Shown: positions 1 to 10,148, counted from the stretch's first letter. The stretch is DNA of 64,000 nucleotides from JABAQJ01 sp046327745 (GCA_046327745.1 JAXLXV010000027.1:28241-92240); one strand, 5' to 3'. Numbers and translations are program-made. The notes: generated from the sequence alone by a model not told the origin.

Positions 1-400
1 AGTGCGTGTGAATCGCGCGGTGACACTTCGTGACCTGCCACGGACGTTGCTAGACGTTGCCGGTATCAAGGACACAAAGGGGATCTTTGGCACGTCGCTC
101 GTAGCTGCTATCAGCGACTCGAGCCATGAAACGAGCGCCATCATCGCGGAAACGGAGCAAACGGCGAAATGGAACGGCGTGCCGACGCACTTTGCGCCGA
201 TGTCGTCGGCGATCGACCAGCAGTTCCAGTACATCAAGGGATACAAAGGGCAGGAGTGGCTATTTGACTTCCGCGCGGATCCGCAGGAAGAAAGAGACCT
301 CGTGGCGGATGCGGCGTACGGCGTCGTGATGGGACGCATGCGTGCCGAACTAACCAACCACGGAAAGACGCCCAAGACGTCCGCGACAGGCGGCCAGTAG
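1..400 (+). CDS. Membrane-anchored sulfatase-fold protein, 3' end only
   Basis: Only the last ~132 residues are in the window; the gene begins upstream. The visible part matches the C-terminus of the five complete sulfatase-fold proteins downstream. It has the conserved block RAVTLRDLPRTLLDVAGI (compare RTISLRDLPATIAQLSGL in the next copy), then the GTSL motif and a C-terminal 'YKGxxWLFDFRxDPxEERDL' region, the usual end of the alkaline phosphatase/sulfatase fold where a displayed record line ('x-LYDxxxDPxExxNL') closes the sheet. The active-site half is outside the window, so activity cannot be judged. Its stop codon lies 9 bp from the stop of the convergent membrane-protein gene, the same layout as at the far end of the array. 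This suggests it belongs to the same expanded family. Confidence 0.85.
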   Translation, partial: VRVNRAVTLRDLPRTLLDVAGIKDTKGIFGTSLVAAISDSSHETSAIIAETEQTAKWNGVPTHFAPMSSAIDQQFQYIKGYKGQEWLFDFRADPQEERDLVADAAYGVVMGRMRAELTNHGKTPKTSATGGQ

Positions 401-409
401 GCCGAAAGC

Positions 410-2431
410 CTAACGATTCTGCGTCTCGTCCCCGGCGCGAGTGCTATCGTCGGACCGAGGTGGCGCGCCAGGGAGCGGAGTCGTGAACCGCTCTAACGAA
501 TCGGTGGGGACCTTGGAGGTGGTGGCAATACAGGCGCGGTCCTTCGTCACCGACGGCGGACCGCCGGAGTCGCGACAGGCGAGCCAAGGGCGAAACGGCG
601 TCCATGGATTCGGCCACCGCACCGGGGCCCAAGTGCCATCGTCGATGAGGAAGCCAGCGCTCACATCGGCGGGGTTTCGCAGCCTGAGATTCGGGGCGGG
701 ATGCGGCGTGCACAGAATCGACGACTGCCAGCACAAGTTGTTCTGTCGCGGCACGACGAGCTGAAGACCGGATATGGTGGTGTAGCTGACGAGGTCAGGG
801 ATTGCCGGTGGATGAAACCCGTGATCGTTACCGGGCGGGATGATCTGTCCCGCGATGGCCCGCACCCCGCCGCGACGATTGGACGGCCCACCACTGCCGC
901 CGAGCGCTAGCCCTCCCACGACGATCAGCACGCAAGCCGCGAGCGCGAGCCCGAGGCGCCGCATGAGGCCCTGATGCCGCCCCTCATGAAGCGGTAGCGT
1001 GGAAAACAAGGTGGCTCCGACGGTGGCAGTGACTATCCACAGGGGGCCCATGCCGAATCTGGGATGGGGAGCGGCCACGAACCAGAAGAGCACTCCGGCG
1101 ATGGCGGGGAGCAGCAACAACCACGCGCTCGTATCGATCGGAACGACGGCGGCCAATGCTTGTCGGCGTCGCCGAAACACGAGCGCCATGAACAGGACTG
1201 CGGAAAGAAAAACCGGAACCGGGACCATGAAGGTAAACTGGATGTCCGTGAGCAGTTCGTACGCCCAAGACCCAATCCAGTCGAATCCCGCCACGATGCG
1301 ATTGTGGTTCAATTCGTGGGCGCTCATCCGAATCCAGGCTGCTTCGGCTTGCGCTTGTGCGGCCGGCACGCGCCAAAGGACAGGGAATCCGAACAGTGTC
1401 GAGGGATAGACCGGATATCCGCTCAACACCACACCGCGGCCCATCCACACGATGCCCATCACCAGAGGAATGCCAGTGGCCAAGGCGCTGCGACTCCAGC
1501 TGCGACGAAGTGGATCACGGAAGGTCCACACCGCTGCGCAAAAGAGCGTCGCGGAGAGGACCACAGCGCTGAGCTTCGCACATATGGCTCCGGCGACGAC
1601 CAAAGCGATCATCGCGAAGTGGCTACGCTGGACGTCGTCGCTTGCAGCAACCGACGTTGACAGTGATCGGTACAAACGAGCTGCCGCCGCCATCAACATC
1701 AGCGCCACCGGCATGTCCGTGTCCAACGAACTGATCTCGCTGCCAATCAACAGGCCGGCCACCGGCAGCAGGAGGAGGGCGTCAAACACATCCGCTCGGG
1801 TGACCTTGATCTTGGGCGAAATGAGGTGAGACCACGCAAGCACACCCTGCAGGCCAAAAACTACGAGCAACAGGCTGTTCGCAAAGTGAAAGGAACGCCC
1901 GCTCAGGGGTCCGTGGTCCAGCATGGCCGCGAACAACAGGCCAGCGGAATTGAACGCGAGGCGGCCGTGAAGATTCCCCAGCCCCGGAACAACGGGATAC
2001 GACTTTGCCCAGTTCACGACCGGCAGGTGATACATGCCGCTGTCATACAGGGTCACCGGACCGATGGCATGGTTTGCCGCCCAGAGCACGAGGATGACGG
2101 TGAGCACAATGCCGGTGGTGGCTCCGTTCCACGGCCGCGTACTCAGCCAACCGCTCACGCTTGCCCGATGGATCATGAGGCCAGCCGCACCTAACGCGAG
2201 GATCATGAGGAGGGCCAGCGCGTTCACGGGCTGCCAGAAATTCCACAGCTGCAGCAGGAGCAAGGTGGCAGCGAATCCGCCCCAAAATGCGAACAGGAAC
2301 TGATGGGGCCCTGCCGGGGCAGTGGTGAAGAGGCGCCGGTAACCTAGTCCGATGCCGATGAGCGCGAGGCCGGTCACGGCCCAGATCCCTATGACGGCGG
2401 CCTGCGCCAAGACAAATTGAAGGAGGATCAT
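410..2431 (-). CDS. Polytopic inner-membrane protein, LIC_10190-like, paralog of the gene at 11904-13808
   Basis: A 673-residue protein with roughly a dozen hydrophobic segments spread from the N-terminus to about residue 520, followed by a soluble C-terminal tail. Residues ~130-170 contain YDSGMYHLPVVNWAKSYPV and PGLGNLHGRLAFNS, which I associate with the LIC_10190 family of GT-C-like membrane proteins. The biochemical role of that family is not known to me. The protein is clearly paralogous to the gene at 11904-13808: both share the YDSGMYH/GNLHGRLAFN block, a 'GYPxYPS' loop and a Cys-containing tail (CW..xLCTPHP, then DVSAGF and PNPWxPF). Each copy faces a sulfatase-fold gene tail to tail. 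A role in making or handling the surface glycan acted on by the sulfatase-fold enzymes is inference from context only. Confidence 0.75.
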   Translation of the reverse strand: MILLQFVLAQAAVIGIWAVTGLALIGIGLGYRRLFTTAPAGPHQFLFAFWGGFAATLLLLQLWNFWQPVNALALLMILALGAAGLMIHRASVSGWLSTRPWNGATTGIVLTVILVLWAANHAIGPVTLYDSGMYHLPVVNWAKSYPVVPGLGNLHGRLAFNSAGLLFAAMLDHGPLSGRSFHFANSLLLVVFGLQGVLAWSHLISPKIKVTRADVFDALLLLPVAGLLIGSEISSLDTDMPVALMLMAAAARLYRSLSTSVAASDDVQRSHFAMIALVVAGAICAKLSAVVLSATLFCAAVWTFRDPLRRSWSRSALATGIPLVMGIVWMGRGVVLSGYPVYPSTLFGFPVLWRVPAAQAQAEAAWIRMSAHELNHNRIVAGFDWIGSWAYELLTDIQFTFMVPVPVFLSAVLFMALVFRRRRQALAAVVPIDTSAWLLLLPAIAGVLFWFVAAPHPRFGMGPLWIVTATVGATLFSTLPLHEGRHQGLMRRLGLALAACVLIVVGGLALGGSGGPSNRRGGVRAIAGQIIPPGNDHGFHPPAIPDLVSYTTISGLQLVVPRQNNLCWQSSILCTPHPAPNLRLRNPADVSAGFLIDDGTWAPVRWPNPWTPFRPWLACRDSGGPPSVTKDRACIATTSKVPTDSLERFTTPLPGAPPRSDDSTRAGDETQNR

Positions 2432-2817
2432 CTGGGTCGTGTGGGGATTTCAGTAAGGTGGTAATGGGCGGGCAAGAGATTCGGATACACTATCGGTCGC
2501 AACCAGCAATAGACGTTCCGGCTGGCGTGGCCCGGTATGGTCCAAGCGAAGTTGCCTGAACAACATACGTGCGTGTGTGTTGCGTGACGCCTGCCGACGT
2601 GGCCCCGTCTTTTCTTGGGTTCGCGGCAAGTGTCCGATGGTTCAGTGCGGCACCGACGCTACAACAGCCGCCTTGCAGGCCACCTAGCTACGAGGGCCAT
2701 CGAATTCGTCGCGGCAGGACCGATTCCTGCAGCGGCTTGTGCGTTCACCCAGCAGGATTCCGTCGCCTCCCCAGACTTCTACGTCTATGAGCGTACGTCG
2801 TGGATAATCCGGTTTCA
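2432..2817 (+). other. Intergenic region between divergent genes
   Basis: About 390 bp between the divergently transcribed membrane-protein gene and the first complete sulfatase-fold gene. It must carry promoters for both directions. The less GC-rich part around 2440-2500 is the likeliest place; for example, TACACT lies near 2486. I could not assign a convincing -35/-10 pair. Short reading frames here have no recognisable product and atypical composition. Confidence 0.4.
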
Positions 2818-4656
2818 ATGAATGCCGACCGCGGCCGCCCCCGCGAGGTGCTCGCCTTGGCGGTCACCGGGGCCCTCCTGTCTGCGGCGATTTACGTCGG
2901 TGTCGTTGGCTACCGACATTTTCTTGCGCACACGTTCGTTCCTGCCAGCCGCGACTCGGCGTGGATGTCTCCGTTCTCTTACCTCCTGTTCTTTCTCGTC
3001 CCGGCGCTACCCCTCGCCCTGTATGTTCGCCGCCAGACGCGCGCGCAAGGACTGCGGGCTGCGGTGACACTTTCAGTGGGCCTCACGGTATTTGCCCTTC
3101 TACTTCCGCAGACGGCGATTCACCGCGTTGCGGCCGTTGTGCTCGCGTTGGGTGCTGGCGTGGCCGCGGCTCGCGTGGTGGGATCGAGGCCTGACACGTG
3201 GATGGAGCGAATCCGGCGCTTTCGTCGAGGTTTGCTTGCTGCCGTGCTGGTCGTTGGGGTGACAAGTCCGATCTACCGAGTCTGGTCAACGCGTCAGGCA
3301 TATGCGTCCTTGGCGCCGCTGGCGGACGGCGCGGCACCTAACGTCTTGCTGATCATTCTCGATACGGTTCGTGCGGCGTCACTGAGCCTGTATGGATATG
3401 AGCGATCGACCACGCCCGAGATCGACGCATTCGCCAAGCGGGGCGTCGTCTTCGACTGGGCCATGTCAGCGTCGCCGTGGACTCTGCCGTCGCATGCCTC
3501 GATGATGACAGGGCAATACGTCGGCCGACTCTCCACCGGATTCACGCAGACGCTCGACGCCAAGGAACCGACACTTGCCGAGCTTTTTCGGGCCCGCGGC
3601 TACGAGACCGTTGGCGTGATCGCCAACCAGCACTACACGGCGTGGGATTCCGGTCTGGCACGCGGATTCCTGTATTACTCCGACTTCCCGCGCACGTTGA
3701 TTCAGATGCTGAAGAGTTCGTGGTATGGTCAGACGGTGATCGCCAATGATCTCTATCGTGCACGCTCGCTGGACGACGTGCTGAAGACCATTCGCCAGTT
3801 CAAACTCTACGTCGTGCCAAAGCCGCCTGGGGATGAGCACACGGCGACCGGCGTCACCAGCGATTTTCTGGAGTGGCAAGCGGCACGACCGTCGCCTCCA
3901 CGTCCATACTTCGCGTTCCTGAACTACTACGACGCGCACGCGCCGTACACGCCAACGCGGCAGTGGCGAAACAAGTTCTCGAAGTCGCCAAAGTCCAAGG
4001 ATCTGTACGAGGCTGAAATTGCCTACATCGACTCCGAGGTCGGACGACTGCTGAAGACACTGGAGGAGAGAGGCGCCCTTAAGAACACAGTGGTCATCAT
4101 CACGGCAGACCACGGAGAGCAGTTCGGCGAGCACAAGCTGTACGGCCACGGCAACAGCGTGTACCTCCCTTTGCTGCACGTACCGCTGGTGGTCGTGAGT
4201 CCTGGGCAGGTGCCGGCGGGGGTGCGGGTTCAGCGCACGATCTCCCTGCGAGACCTGCCGGCAACCATCGCCCAGTTGTCGGGGCTGGATTCGACGGTGC
4301 AGCTGCCGGGCACCTCACTTGTTCCGTTCTGGACGTCCGATTCGACTGCTCATGGCAGTACGGTCCTTTCCGAGTTGTATCGCTCGGACGACCTGACCCC
4401 GCCGACCGACATGCGTCGGTCGCGACAGTACGCCCTTCTGGATGACACATGGCACCTCGTCTGGCGCACCACACAGAAGCCAGAGTTGTACGCGTACCGG
4501 GGAGATGTGCCAGAAGTCGCGAACCAGGCAGATTCCACGATGGGGGCACCGCTGGTGAAGGCGATGCAGGACAAACTGACGTCGGAAATCACGCGTGACA
4601 CCGTCCGGACCAAGTTGAAGCGTCGTTCCGTCGTGTCGTCCCGATCTACCCCATAA
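2818..4656 (+). CDS. Membrane-anchored sulfatase-fold (alkaline phosphatase superfamily) enzyme, array copy 1
   Basis: A 612-residue protein: an N-terminal membrane domain (about five hydrophobic segments in residues 12-155) with the loop motif SRDSAWMSPFSYLLFF, then a periplasmic-type sulfatase fold. Visible metal/active-site elements are NVLLIILDTVRA (Asp ~182), SPWTLPSHASMMTG (Thr222) and TADHGEQFGEH followed by GHGNSVY near residues 430-445. Classical sulfatases have C/S-x-P-S-R at the nucleophile. Here it is T-L-P-S-H, so formylglycine chemistry is unlikely and a Thr nucleophile, as in LtaS/EptA/NPP enzymes, is more plausible. Substrate is unknown. I chose ATG 2818; GTG 2800 is in frame and possible, and neither has a good ribosome site. 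First of five complete copies; the next gene starts 6 bp after its stop. Confidence 0.85.
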   Translation: MNADRGRPREVLALAVTGALLSAAIYVGVVGYRHFLAHTFVPASRDSAWMSPFSYLLFFLVPALPLALYVRRQTRAQGLRAAVTLSVGLTVFALLLPQTAIHRVAAVVLALGAGVAAARVVGSRPDTWMERIRRFRRGLLAAVLVVGVTSPIYRVWSTRQAYASLAPLADGAAPNVLLIILDTVRAASLSLYGYERSTTPEIDAFAKRGVVFDWAMSASPWTLPSHASMMTGQYVGRLSTGFTQTLDAKEPTLAELFRARGYETVGVIANQHYTAWDSGLARGFLYYSDFPRTLIQMLKSSWYGQTVIANDLYRARSLDDVLKTIRQFKLYVVPKPPGDEHTATGVTSDFLEWQAARPSPPRPYFAFLNYYDAHAPYTPTRQWRNKFSKSPKSKDLYEAEIAYIDSEVGRLLKTLEERGALKNTVVIITADHGEQFGEHKLYGHGNSVYLPLLHVPLVVVSPGQVPAGVRVQRTISLRDLPATIAQLSGLDSTVQLPGTSLVPFWTSDSTAHGSTVLSELYRSDDLTPPTDMRRSRQYALLDDTWHLVWRTTQKPELYAYRGDVPEVANQADSTMGAPLVKAMQDKLTSEITRDTVRTKLKRRSVVSSRSTP

Positions 4657-4662
4657 CGGCAC

Positions 4663-6489
4663 ATGGACACCAAGCCTACAGTGATGCACAAAGTTCGTGA
4701 CGTGCTATGGATTTACGGTGGTACCGCCATGGTGGCGACCCTGTACTTTCTGATCCGCTCCGCCGGCTACCTGACCGTCGGTGGCGGCTTCGCCACCGTC
4801 AGCCGCGACGTGCTGTGGATGGCGCCGCTGTCACACCTGTTCTTCTTCGCGCCCTTCGCCGCGCTGGCGGCCGTGGTGGCGGTGTTTGTCTCGCGCGAGG
4901 CCGCGGTTCGCACCGCGCTCCTGATCCTCGGCGCCCTGGTCATTTTTGGCGCCCTGATGCCATGGACGCAACTCACGCGACTTGCCGCGTTGTTGCTGTC
5001 GATCGGACTCACGGTGCAGATCATGCGCCTGCTGCCGCCGGAAGCCGATCGTTTGGTCGCTTTGGGGCGTCGCTGGACCTTGGGCATGCTGGCGTGCTGC
5101 TTCGGCCTGGCTGCAGTGGTCGGAGTCGGGCGGATGTGGTCGCACCGCCGGGCCGTATCTGCCTTGCCGGCAGCTCCGACCGGTGCCCCGAATGTGCTGC
5201 TGATCATTCTTGACACCGTGCGCGGGTCTGGGTTGAGCCTCTATGGTTATTCGCGCGAGACCTCACCGCAAATCGACGCCTTCGCGAAGGGCGGAACGGT
5301 CTTCGAGACGGCGATCTCCGCGGCGCCATGGACGCTGCCGTCGCACGCGTCGATGTTCACGGGTCACTACCCAGCATGGCTGAGCACGGACTTCGAGCGG
5401 AAGCTCGATCGTAAGGAGCCCACGTTGGCCGAGGTCATGAGCCGCGCTGGCTACTCGACCGTCGGTATCGCCGCCAACATGGGATACGCGAGTTGGGAGT
5501 CGGGTCTCGCGCGGGGATTCACGGAATACCACGACTATCCGGTGAATATCGAGCAGATTCTGCGGACGTCGCTCTACGGATCGTCGACGATCGCGGATCG
5601 CTGGTATCGGGCGAAGTCCAACCAAGAAAAGTTGCAGCTGCTTGCCCAGGCTCGCTTTGACGTCATGCCAAAGCATGCGCACTACCTGATGGATGCGCGT
5701 GAGGTCACGGACAAGTTCCTGAGCTGGCGTTCGCAGCGCGACACGAAGCGGCCCTATTTCGCGTTCCTGAACTACTTCGACGCCCACGATCCGTACACGC
5801 CGCCCGATTCGTTGCGCCGCAAGTTTGCCAAGCCTCCCAAGCAGCGCGATCTGTACGACGCCGAGATCTATTTCATGGACAGCCAATTGGGACGGCTGTT
5901 CCGCGAACTGGAAAGCCGCGGAGACCTGAAGAACACCGTGGTGATCGTAACCGCCGACCACGGCGAGCATTTCGGCGAACGGGGGCTCATTCGTCATGCC
6001 AATAGCGTCTACACTCCGCTCGTACACGTTCCGCTCGTGATTCGATTCGACGGAACGGTGCCGGCCGAGCAGCGTGTCGAACGACCGGTATCGCTGCGCG
6101 ACATTGGCAAGACGATACTCGAACTCGCAGGGCTGCAGGGAAAGACAAATTTCCCGGGTACATCACTCACGCGCGCCTGGTCAACCACACCTGATTCACT
6201 CAGTGCACCGATCGCACTCCTGAGCCGCGTCAGTGAGGACGATCCCTCGCAGCCGGCGGGCGACTCGACAATGGTCGCTGCCTTCGACGACCGATGGCAT
6301 TTGGTGCGAGTGACGCCGCGCGCCATGGAGGAGATGTTCCAGTACAAGCGCGACACGAATGAAACGGAGAATCTCATCGGCTCGGACTCCGCCAAGCTGG
6401 TGGCCCCCGTGCTCCGTGACTTGATGAAGTCCGCCATGCTGGCCGACCGCCCGATGCACCGCGTACCGGCCGCCAAGGGGAAGAAGTGA
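4663..6489 (+). CDS. Membrane-anchored sulfatase-fold enzyme, array copy 2
   Basis: A 608-residue paralog of copy 1 with the same layout. Four to five hydrophobic segments lie in residues ~12-160, including the motif SRDVLWMAPLSHLFFF. They are followed by VLLIILDTVRGSGLSLYGY, the nucleophile block APWTLPSHASMFTGHYP (Thr224), the substrate-side motif YFAFLNYFDAHDPYTPP, and TADHGEHFGER. In this copy the usual GHGNS histidine motif reads RHANSVY, which is a real difference from the other four. It starts 6 bp downstream of copy 1, so the two are almost certainly co-transcribed. The chemistry inferred from the Thr/His substitution applies here as well. Specific substrate unknown. Confidence 0.85.
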   Translation: MDTKPTVMHKVRDVLWIYGGTAMVATLYFLIRSAGYLTVGGGFATVSRDVLWMAPLSHLFFFAPFAALAAVVAVFVSREAAVRTALLILGALVIFGALMPWTQLTRLAALLLSIGLTVQIMRLLPPEADRLVALGRRWTLGMLACCFGLAAVVGVGRMWSHRRAVSALPAAPTGAPNVLLIILDTVRGSGLSLYGYSRETSPQIDAFAKGGTVFETAISAAPWTLPSHASMFTGHYPAWLSTDFERKLDRKEPTLAEVMSRAGYSTVGIAANMGYASWESGLARGFTEYHDYPVNIEQILRTSLYGSSTIADRWYRAKSNQEKLQLLAQARFDVMPKHAHYLMDAREVTDKFLSWRSQRDTKRPYFAFLNYFDAHDPYTPPDSLRRKFAKPPKQRDLYDAEIYFMDSQLGRLFRELESRGDLKNTVVIVTADHGEHFGERGLIRHANSVYTPLVHVPLVIRFDGTVPAEQRVERPVSLRDIGKTILELAGLQGKTNFPGTSLTRAWSTTPDSLSAPIALLSRVSEDDPSQPAGDSTMVAAFDDRWHLVRVTPRAMEEMFQYKRDTNETENLIGSDSAKLVAPVLRDLMKSAMLADRPMHRVPAAKGKK

Positions 6490-6505
6490 ACGCTGCAGGA
6501 CGGCC

Positions 6506-8314
6506 GTGATCGATCAGTCGCCGGACCCGCGCCCTCATCAGGGTGGCCTGATCGACTTCGTCTCCATGGGCCTGTGTGCGGCGACGGTGTCGGCGTTGGC
6601 GCGCGACGGAGCCACCATGGTGCGTGGCCGACTGCTCCACCAGTTCACGTGGATGTCCTCGGACCTGCCGTGGATGACGTTGGTCGGCAACACCGTGATC
6701 TTCCTCGGCGTGGCGCTCCTATGGTACGTGTTGGGCACATGGTGGTCGGTGGCCCGTCGCTTAAGTGTGACCGCCGGACTCTTCGCCCTGCTGTTGGCGC
6801 TGAGCGTGATGTTGCTGGTGACCGAGATCTGGCAGTATGCGTCGCTGGCTCTTTCGTTCGGTGTGGCATTGACTGTCGCGCGATTTGCCCGATTTGAACC
6901 GCAGTTGCTGGTGCGTCGCACACAGCAGGTGGCATTGGTGGCCGCTGTCCCCGCGACGCTGCTGGCGGTTCGCTCCATTCGCCAAGGTGAAGCGGACGAC
7001 CAGGGGGCGACGGTCACCGCGAGCGAAGGGACGCCAAACGTCCTCCTGCTCATTCTCGATACCGTACGTGCGTCCAGCACCAGCCTCTATGGCTATGCGC
7101 TTCACACCACGCCGGTGCTGGACTCGGTCGCACGCGAAGGCGTTGTCTTTGATCGCGCCGTGTCGACGGCGCCGTGGACTCTTCCATCGCACTGCTCCCT
7201 ATTTACCGGTGTAGACGCGCAGCAGACCTCGTGTCGATGGTCGGCGCCGCTGGATACCGCGGGGACAACGCTCGCTGAGATTCTGCGGAGCCGCGGGATG
7301 CGCACCGGTGGATTCGTCGCGAACCACTTCTACACCACCCGGGAGACCGGTCTCTCGCGTGGCTTCGATCGGTGGATGGATTTTCAGCGGACTTGGAAGG
7401 AGATCTTCTGTAGCACGGTGTTGGTGCAGACGGGGATCGTGCGGAGCGCGTTATGGGGTGACACGCCGCGCCAGCGTGTGAGCGGCCTCCTTCGACTTCG
7501 CTTACGTGGAGATCCCAAGCCTGAACATGACCGAAAAGACGCGGCCACGGTCAATCGCGATTTTCTCGCGTGGGTCGATGCTGATCCTACCCGCCCGTTC
7601 TTTGCGTTCCTGAATTACTTCGACGCCCACGATCCGTATCGCGCGCCGCCACCGTTTGATCGGGCGTTTCCCGCGGCGTCGCACGATCGCGATGCGTACG
7701 ACGGCGGCATCGCCTACATGGATCAGCAGATCGGCACATTGTTGGCCGCACTACAACAGCGTGGAGTGCTCGATCGCACGGTCATTGTGATCGCGTCGGA
7801 CCATGGAGAGCTCTTCGGCGAACATGACCTCTACGGCCACGGCAACTCGCTTTACTGGCCTCTCCTGCACGTGCCCTTGGTGATCCGTTTCCCTGCGCAG
7901 GTGCCCGCCGGGCGACACGTGCAACGCACCGTCTCTCTCCGCGACGTGCCGTCGACCATTCTGGACTTACTGGGCGCGTCCGATCCGCGAATGGGCGGCC
8001 AATCACTCAGGGCGACGTGGCAGGACAGCAGCCAGGCCGTGGTCAGCGCGGCGCTTTCCTATGTCGAGCGGGGAAAGAACTGGTGGGGGAAGGAGCCGGC
8101 GCGCACCGACTCGTTGTCATCGATCACGGTGGGCTCGTGGCAGCTGGTCGCCACGGCCGCCGGTCACGAGGAAATGTTCGATCTGACGGGAGATCCGCTG
8201 GGCCTGAGAGACCGGGCGACGAGCGACAGCTTGACGTCACAGAGGTCCGCGCTGCGTAATGCGCTGCGGCGAGCGTCCACGCCGTCAGGCGCGGTGACGG
8301 CCACCCTTCGCTGA
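6506..8314 (+). CDS. Membrane-anchored sulfatase-fold enzyme, array copy 3
   Basis: A 602-residue paralog with a GTG start preceded by GCAGGACGG. The N-terminal membrane domain carries FTWMSSDLPWMTLVGNTVIF, the degenerate version of the SRDxxWM loop. The catalytic half has LLILDTVRASSTSLYGY, APWTLPSHCSLFTGVDA (Thr225), FFAFLNYFDAHDPYRAPP and ASDHGELFGEHDLYGHGNS. There is a 16 bp gap to copy 2 and 7 bp to copy 4. The segment between the nucleophile block and the FDAHDPY block is among the most divergent between copies. This is where substrate-contacting loops usually lie in this fold, so the copies may differ in target. That is inference, not something the sequence proves. Confidence 0.85.
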   Translation: MIDQSPDPRPHQGGLIDFVSMGLCAATVSALARDGATMVRGRLLHQFTWMSSDLPWMTLVGNTVIFLGVALLWYVLGTWWSVARRLSVTAGLFALLLALSVMLLVTEIWQYASLALSFGVALTVARFARFEPQLLVRRTQQVALVAAVPATLLAVRSIRQGEADDQGATVTASEGTPNVLLLILDTVRASSTSLYGYALHTTPVLDSVAREGVVFDRAVSTAPWTLPSHCSLFTGVDAQQTSCRWSAPLDTAGTTLAEILRSRGMRTGGFVANHFYTTRETGLSRGFDRWMDFQRTWKEIFCSTVLVQTGIVRSALWGDTPRQRVSGLLRLRLRGDPKPEHDRKDAATVNRDFLAWVDADPTRPFFAFLNYFDAHDPYRAPPPFDRAFPAASHDRDAYDGGIAYMDQQIGTLLAALQQRGVLDRTVIVIASDHGELFGEHDLYGHGNSLYWPLLHVPLVIRFPAQVPAGRHVQRTVSLRDVPSTILDLLGASDPRMGGQSLRATWQDSSQAVVSAALSYVERGKNWWGKEPARTDSLSSITVGSWQLVATAAGHEEMFDLTGDPLGLRDRATSDSLTSQRSALRNALRRASTPSGAVTATLR

Positions 8315-8321
8315 CGCGGCG

Positions 8322-10148
8322 ATGTCCACCCCCATCGTCGATGTGGAGGAAACCAGGCAGCTTCGTCCCGCCGATCCGTTGGTGCTGGCGGTGTTGCTTG
8401 GACTCCTGGCCGGGCTGATTCATGTGGGCGTCGTCTTGGCACGTCGCCACTGGCTGCAGCTCTTTACCTGGACCAGCCGGGATATCGTCTGGATGTCCCC
8501 CTTGGGGAACGCGCTCTTGTTGCTGGTGCCTGCCATGCTGCTGTCCGTGGCCGCCTGGCGCCGATGGCGGGTGGCCACGTGGCGTGTGACCGCGGTCGTT
8601 CTGTCGTGGATCGCGTTGACTGGCGCGGGCTTGATTGTCCGCGGACTGCACTGGGGCGCGGTGGTGGTGCTCGCCCTCGGTCTGGCGTTTCAGGCAGGCG
8701 TATTCCTGAGCACTCACGGGCCGCGATGGCGAAACGGCATGCGACGGCTGACGTTGCTGCTAGCGTGCGCGATTGCGGTGGCTGGCTGGTTCGCCCATCG
8801 GTCAGGCGTGTCGACCCTTGCCGATGTACAGGCCGCCTCATCGCGCCCCAACGTGCTGATGATCGTGCTGGATGCCGTCCGCGCGAAATCGCTCGGTGCA
8901 TATGGTTCGTCCCGCCAGATCACGCCCGCGTTGGATGCGTTGGCGCGTGAAGGGATCGTCTTCGAGCGCGCATTCTCCACGGCACCGTGGACGCTGCCGT
9001 CGCACACGGGCATGTTCACGGGTCTGGCGACGTCGGAGCTGTCGGCGAGTTGGCGGCATCCGTTTGATGGGGCCGTTCCGACAGTGGCCGAGGTCTTCCG
9101 GCAAGAGGGGTATGCGACCGGCGCGTTCGTCGGCAACACGTTCTACACTCACCATGAGTCAGGGCTCGCTCGTGGGTTCACGGCCTTTCGCGATTTCGAT
9201 GTCTCGTTGTCGCAGGTGCTGCGTAGCACCACGCTCGTGCAAACACCCACCGGTGCAGGGATCCTGAACGCCCGCGCCCTGTTTGACATCCGCAAGGCCC
9301 TGCGCTACTTCGATCTCACGGAGCACACCGAGCCCGAGAACGACCGACGGCTGGCCACTGAGATCCTTGATGAATTCAGCAAATGGCAACGATCGTTAGG
9401 CTCCCGGCCCTTCTTCGCGTTCATCAATTTATACGATGCGCATGATCCGTATCGCCCGCCACCACCGTGGGATCAGCGCTTTGGCACGTCCGGTGAGGCT
9501 CGGTACGAAGGGGGCATTGGGTACATGGATTGGGCCCTGGGCGACCTGCTCAAGCGCTTGGCGCGCGACGGAGTGTTGGACCGCACCGTCGTTGTGGTGA
9601 CCGCGGACCATGGCGAACAGTTCGGTGAACATGGCTTGCACAACCACGGCAACAGCCTGTATCTCCCGCTCACCCACGTGCCCCTGATCATACGCTATCC
9701 CGCCTCGATTGCCGCCGGCCAACACGAACCGCGGGTGGTCAGCCTTCGCGATCTGGGCGCGACGCTGTTGCATCTGTCGGGGAGCCGGCGCAGCACTGGT
9801 GTGCGCGGCCATTCCTTTTTGCCTCCGTCGGATGCTCCCGATCGCGAGGCGCTCATCGAAACGCAAAGGACCGATTGGAGTGGGAGGGATCACCCCGCAG
9901 CGCACGCTGACATGGCGGCGTTGGCCGATGACTCCTTGTACCTGATCCTCAACGGCGATGGACGCGCCGAGCTGTATGCGTACACGCGGGACAGCGGCGA
10001 AGCGCACGACCTATCGCAGGACGCGGCGTATTGTGGCGCTGTGCGTGAGCGACTACAGCGACTGCGGACGCAATCGGAGTTCGCGCGACGTGCGCCGATC
10101 GTCGCGTCGTGCGTGCCAGTGCCGGCGAGTGCCAAGGTATCGCCGTGA
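8322..10148 (+). CDS. Membrane-anchored sulfatase-fold enzyme, array copy 4
   Basis: A 608-residue paralog. The membrane domain has FTWTSRDIVWMSPLGNALLL. The catalytic half has LMIVLDAVRAKSLGAYGS, where the usual LDTVRA is LDAVRA, then APWTLPSHTGMFTGLAT (Thr224), FFAFINLYDAHDPYRPPP and TADHGEQFGEHGLHNHGNS. The Ala for Thr next to the conserved Asp, and NHGNS for GHGNS, are the main deviations. The metal-binding Asp and His residues all remain, so activity is expected. The stop overlaps the next start as GTGA, showing translational coupling with copy 5. Confidence 0.85.
   Translation: MSTPIVDVEETRQLRPADPLVLAVLLGLLAGLIHVGVVLARRHWLQLFTWTSRDIVWMSPLGNALLLLVPAMLLSVAAWRRWRVATWRVTAVVLSWIALTGAGLIVRGLHWGAVVVLALGLAFQAGVFLSTHGPRWRNGMRRLTLLLACAIAVAGWFAHRSGVSTLADVQAASSRPNVLMIVLDAVRAKSLGAYGSSRQITPALDALAREGIVFERAFSTAPWTLPSHTGMFTGLATSELSASWRHPFDGAVPTVAEVFRQEGYATGAFVGNTFYTHHESGLARGFTAFRDFDVSLSQVLRSTTLVQTPTGAGILNARALFDIRKALRYFDLTEHTEPENDRRLATEILDEFSKWQRSLGSRPFFAFINLYDAHDPYRPPPPWDQRFGTSGEARYEGGIGYMDWALGDLLKRLARDGVLDRTVVVVTADHGEQFGEHGLHNHGNSLYLPLTHVPLIIRYPASIAAGQHEPRVVSLRDLGATLLHLSGSRRSTGVRGHSFLPPSDAPDREALIETQRTDWSGRDHPAAHADMAALADDSLYLILNGDGRAELYAYTRDSGEAHDLSQDAAYCGAVRERLQRLRTQSEFARRAPIVASCVPVPASAKVSP

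Noticed and set aside
2569..2821. Short plus-strand frames upstream of sulfatase-fold copy 1
   Set aside because: No ribosome site or recognisable product; they lie in the promoter-bearing region.
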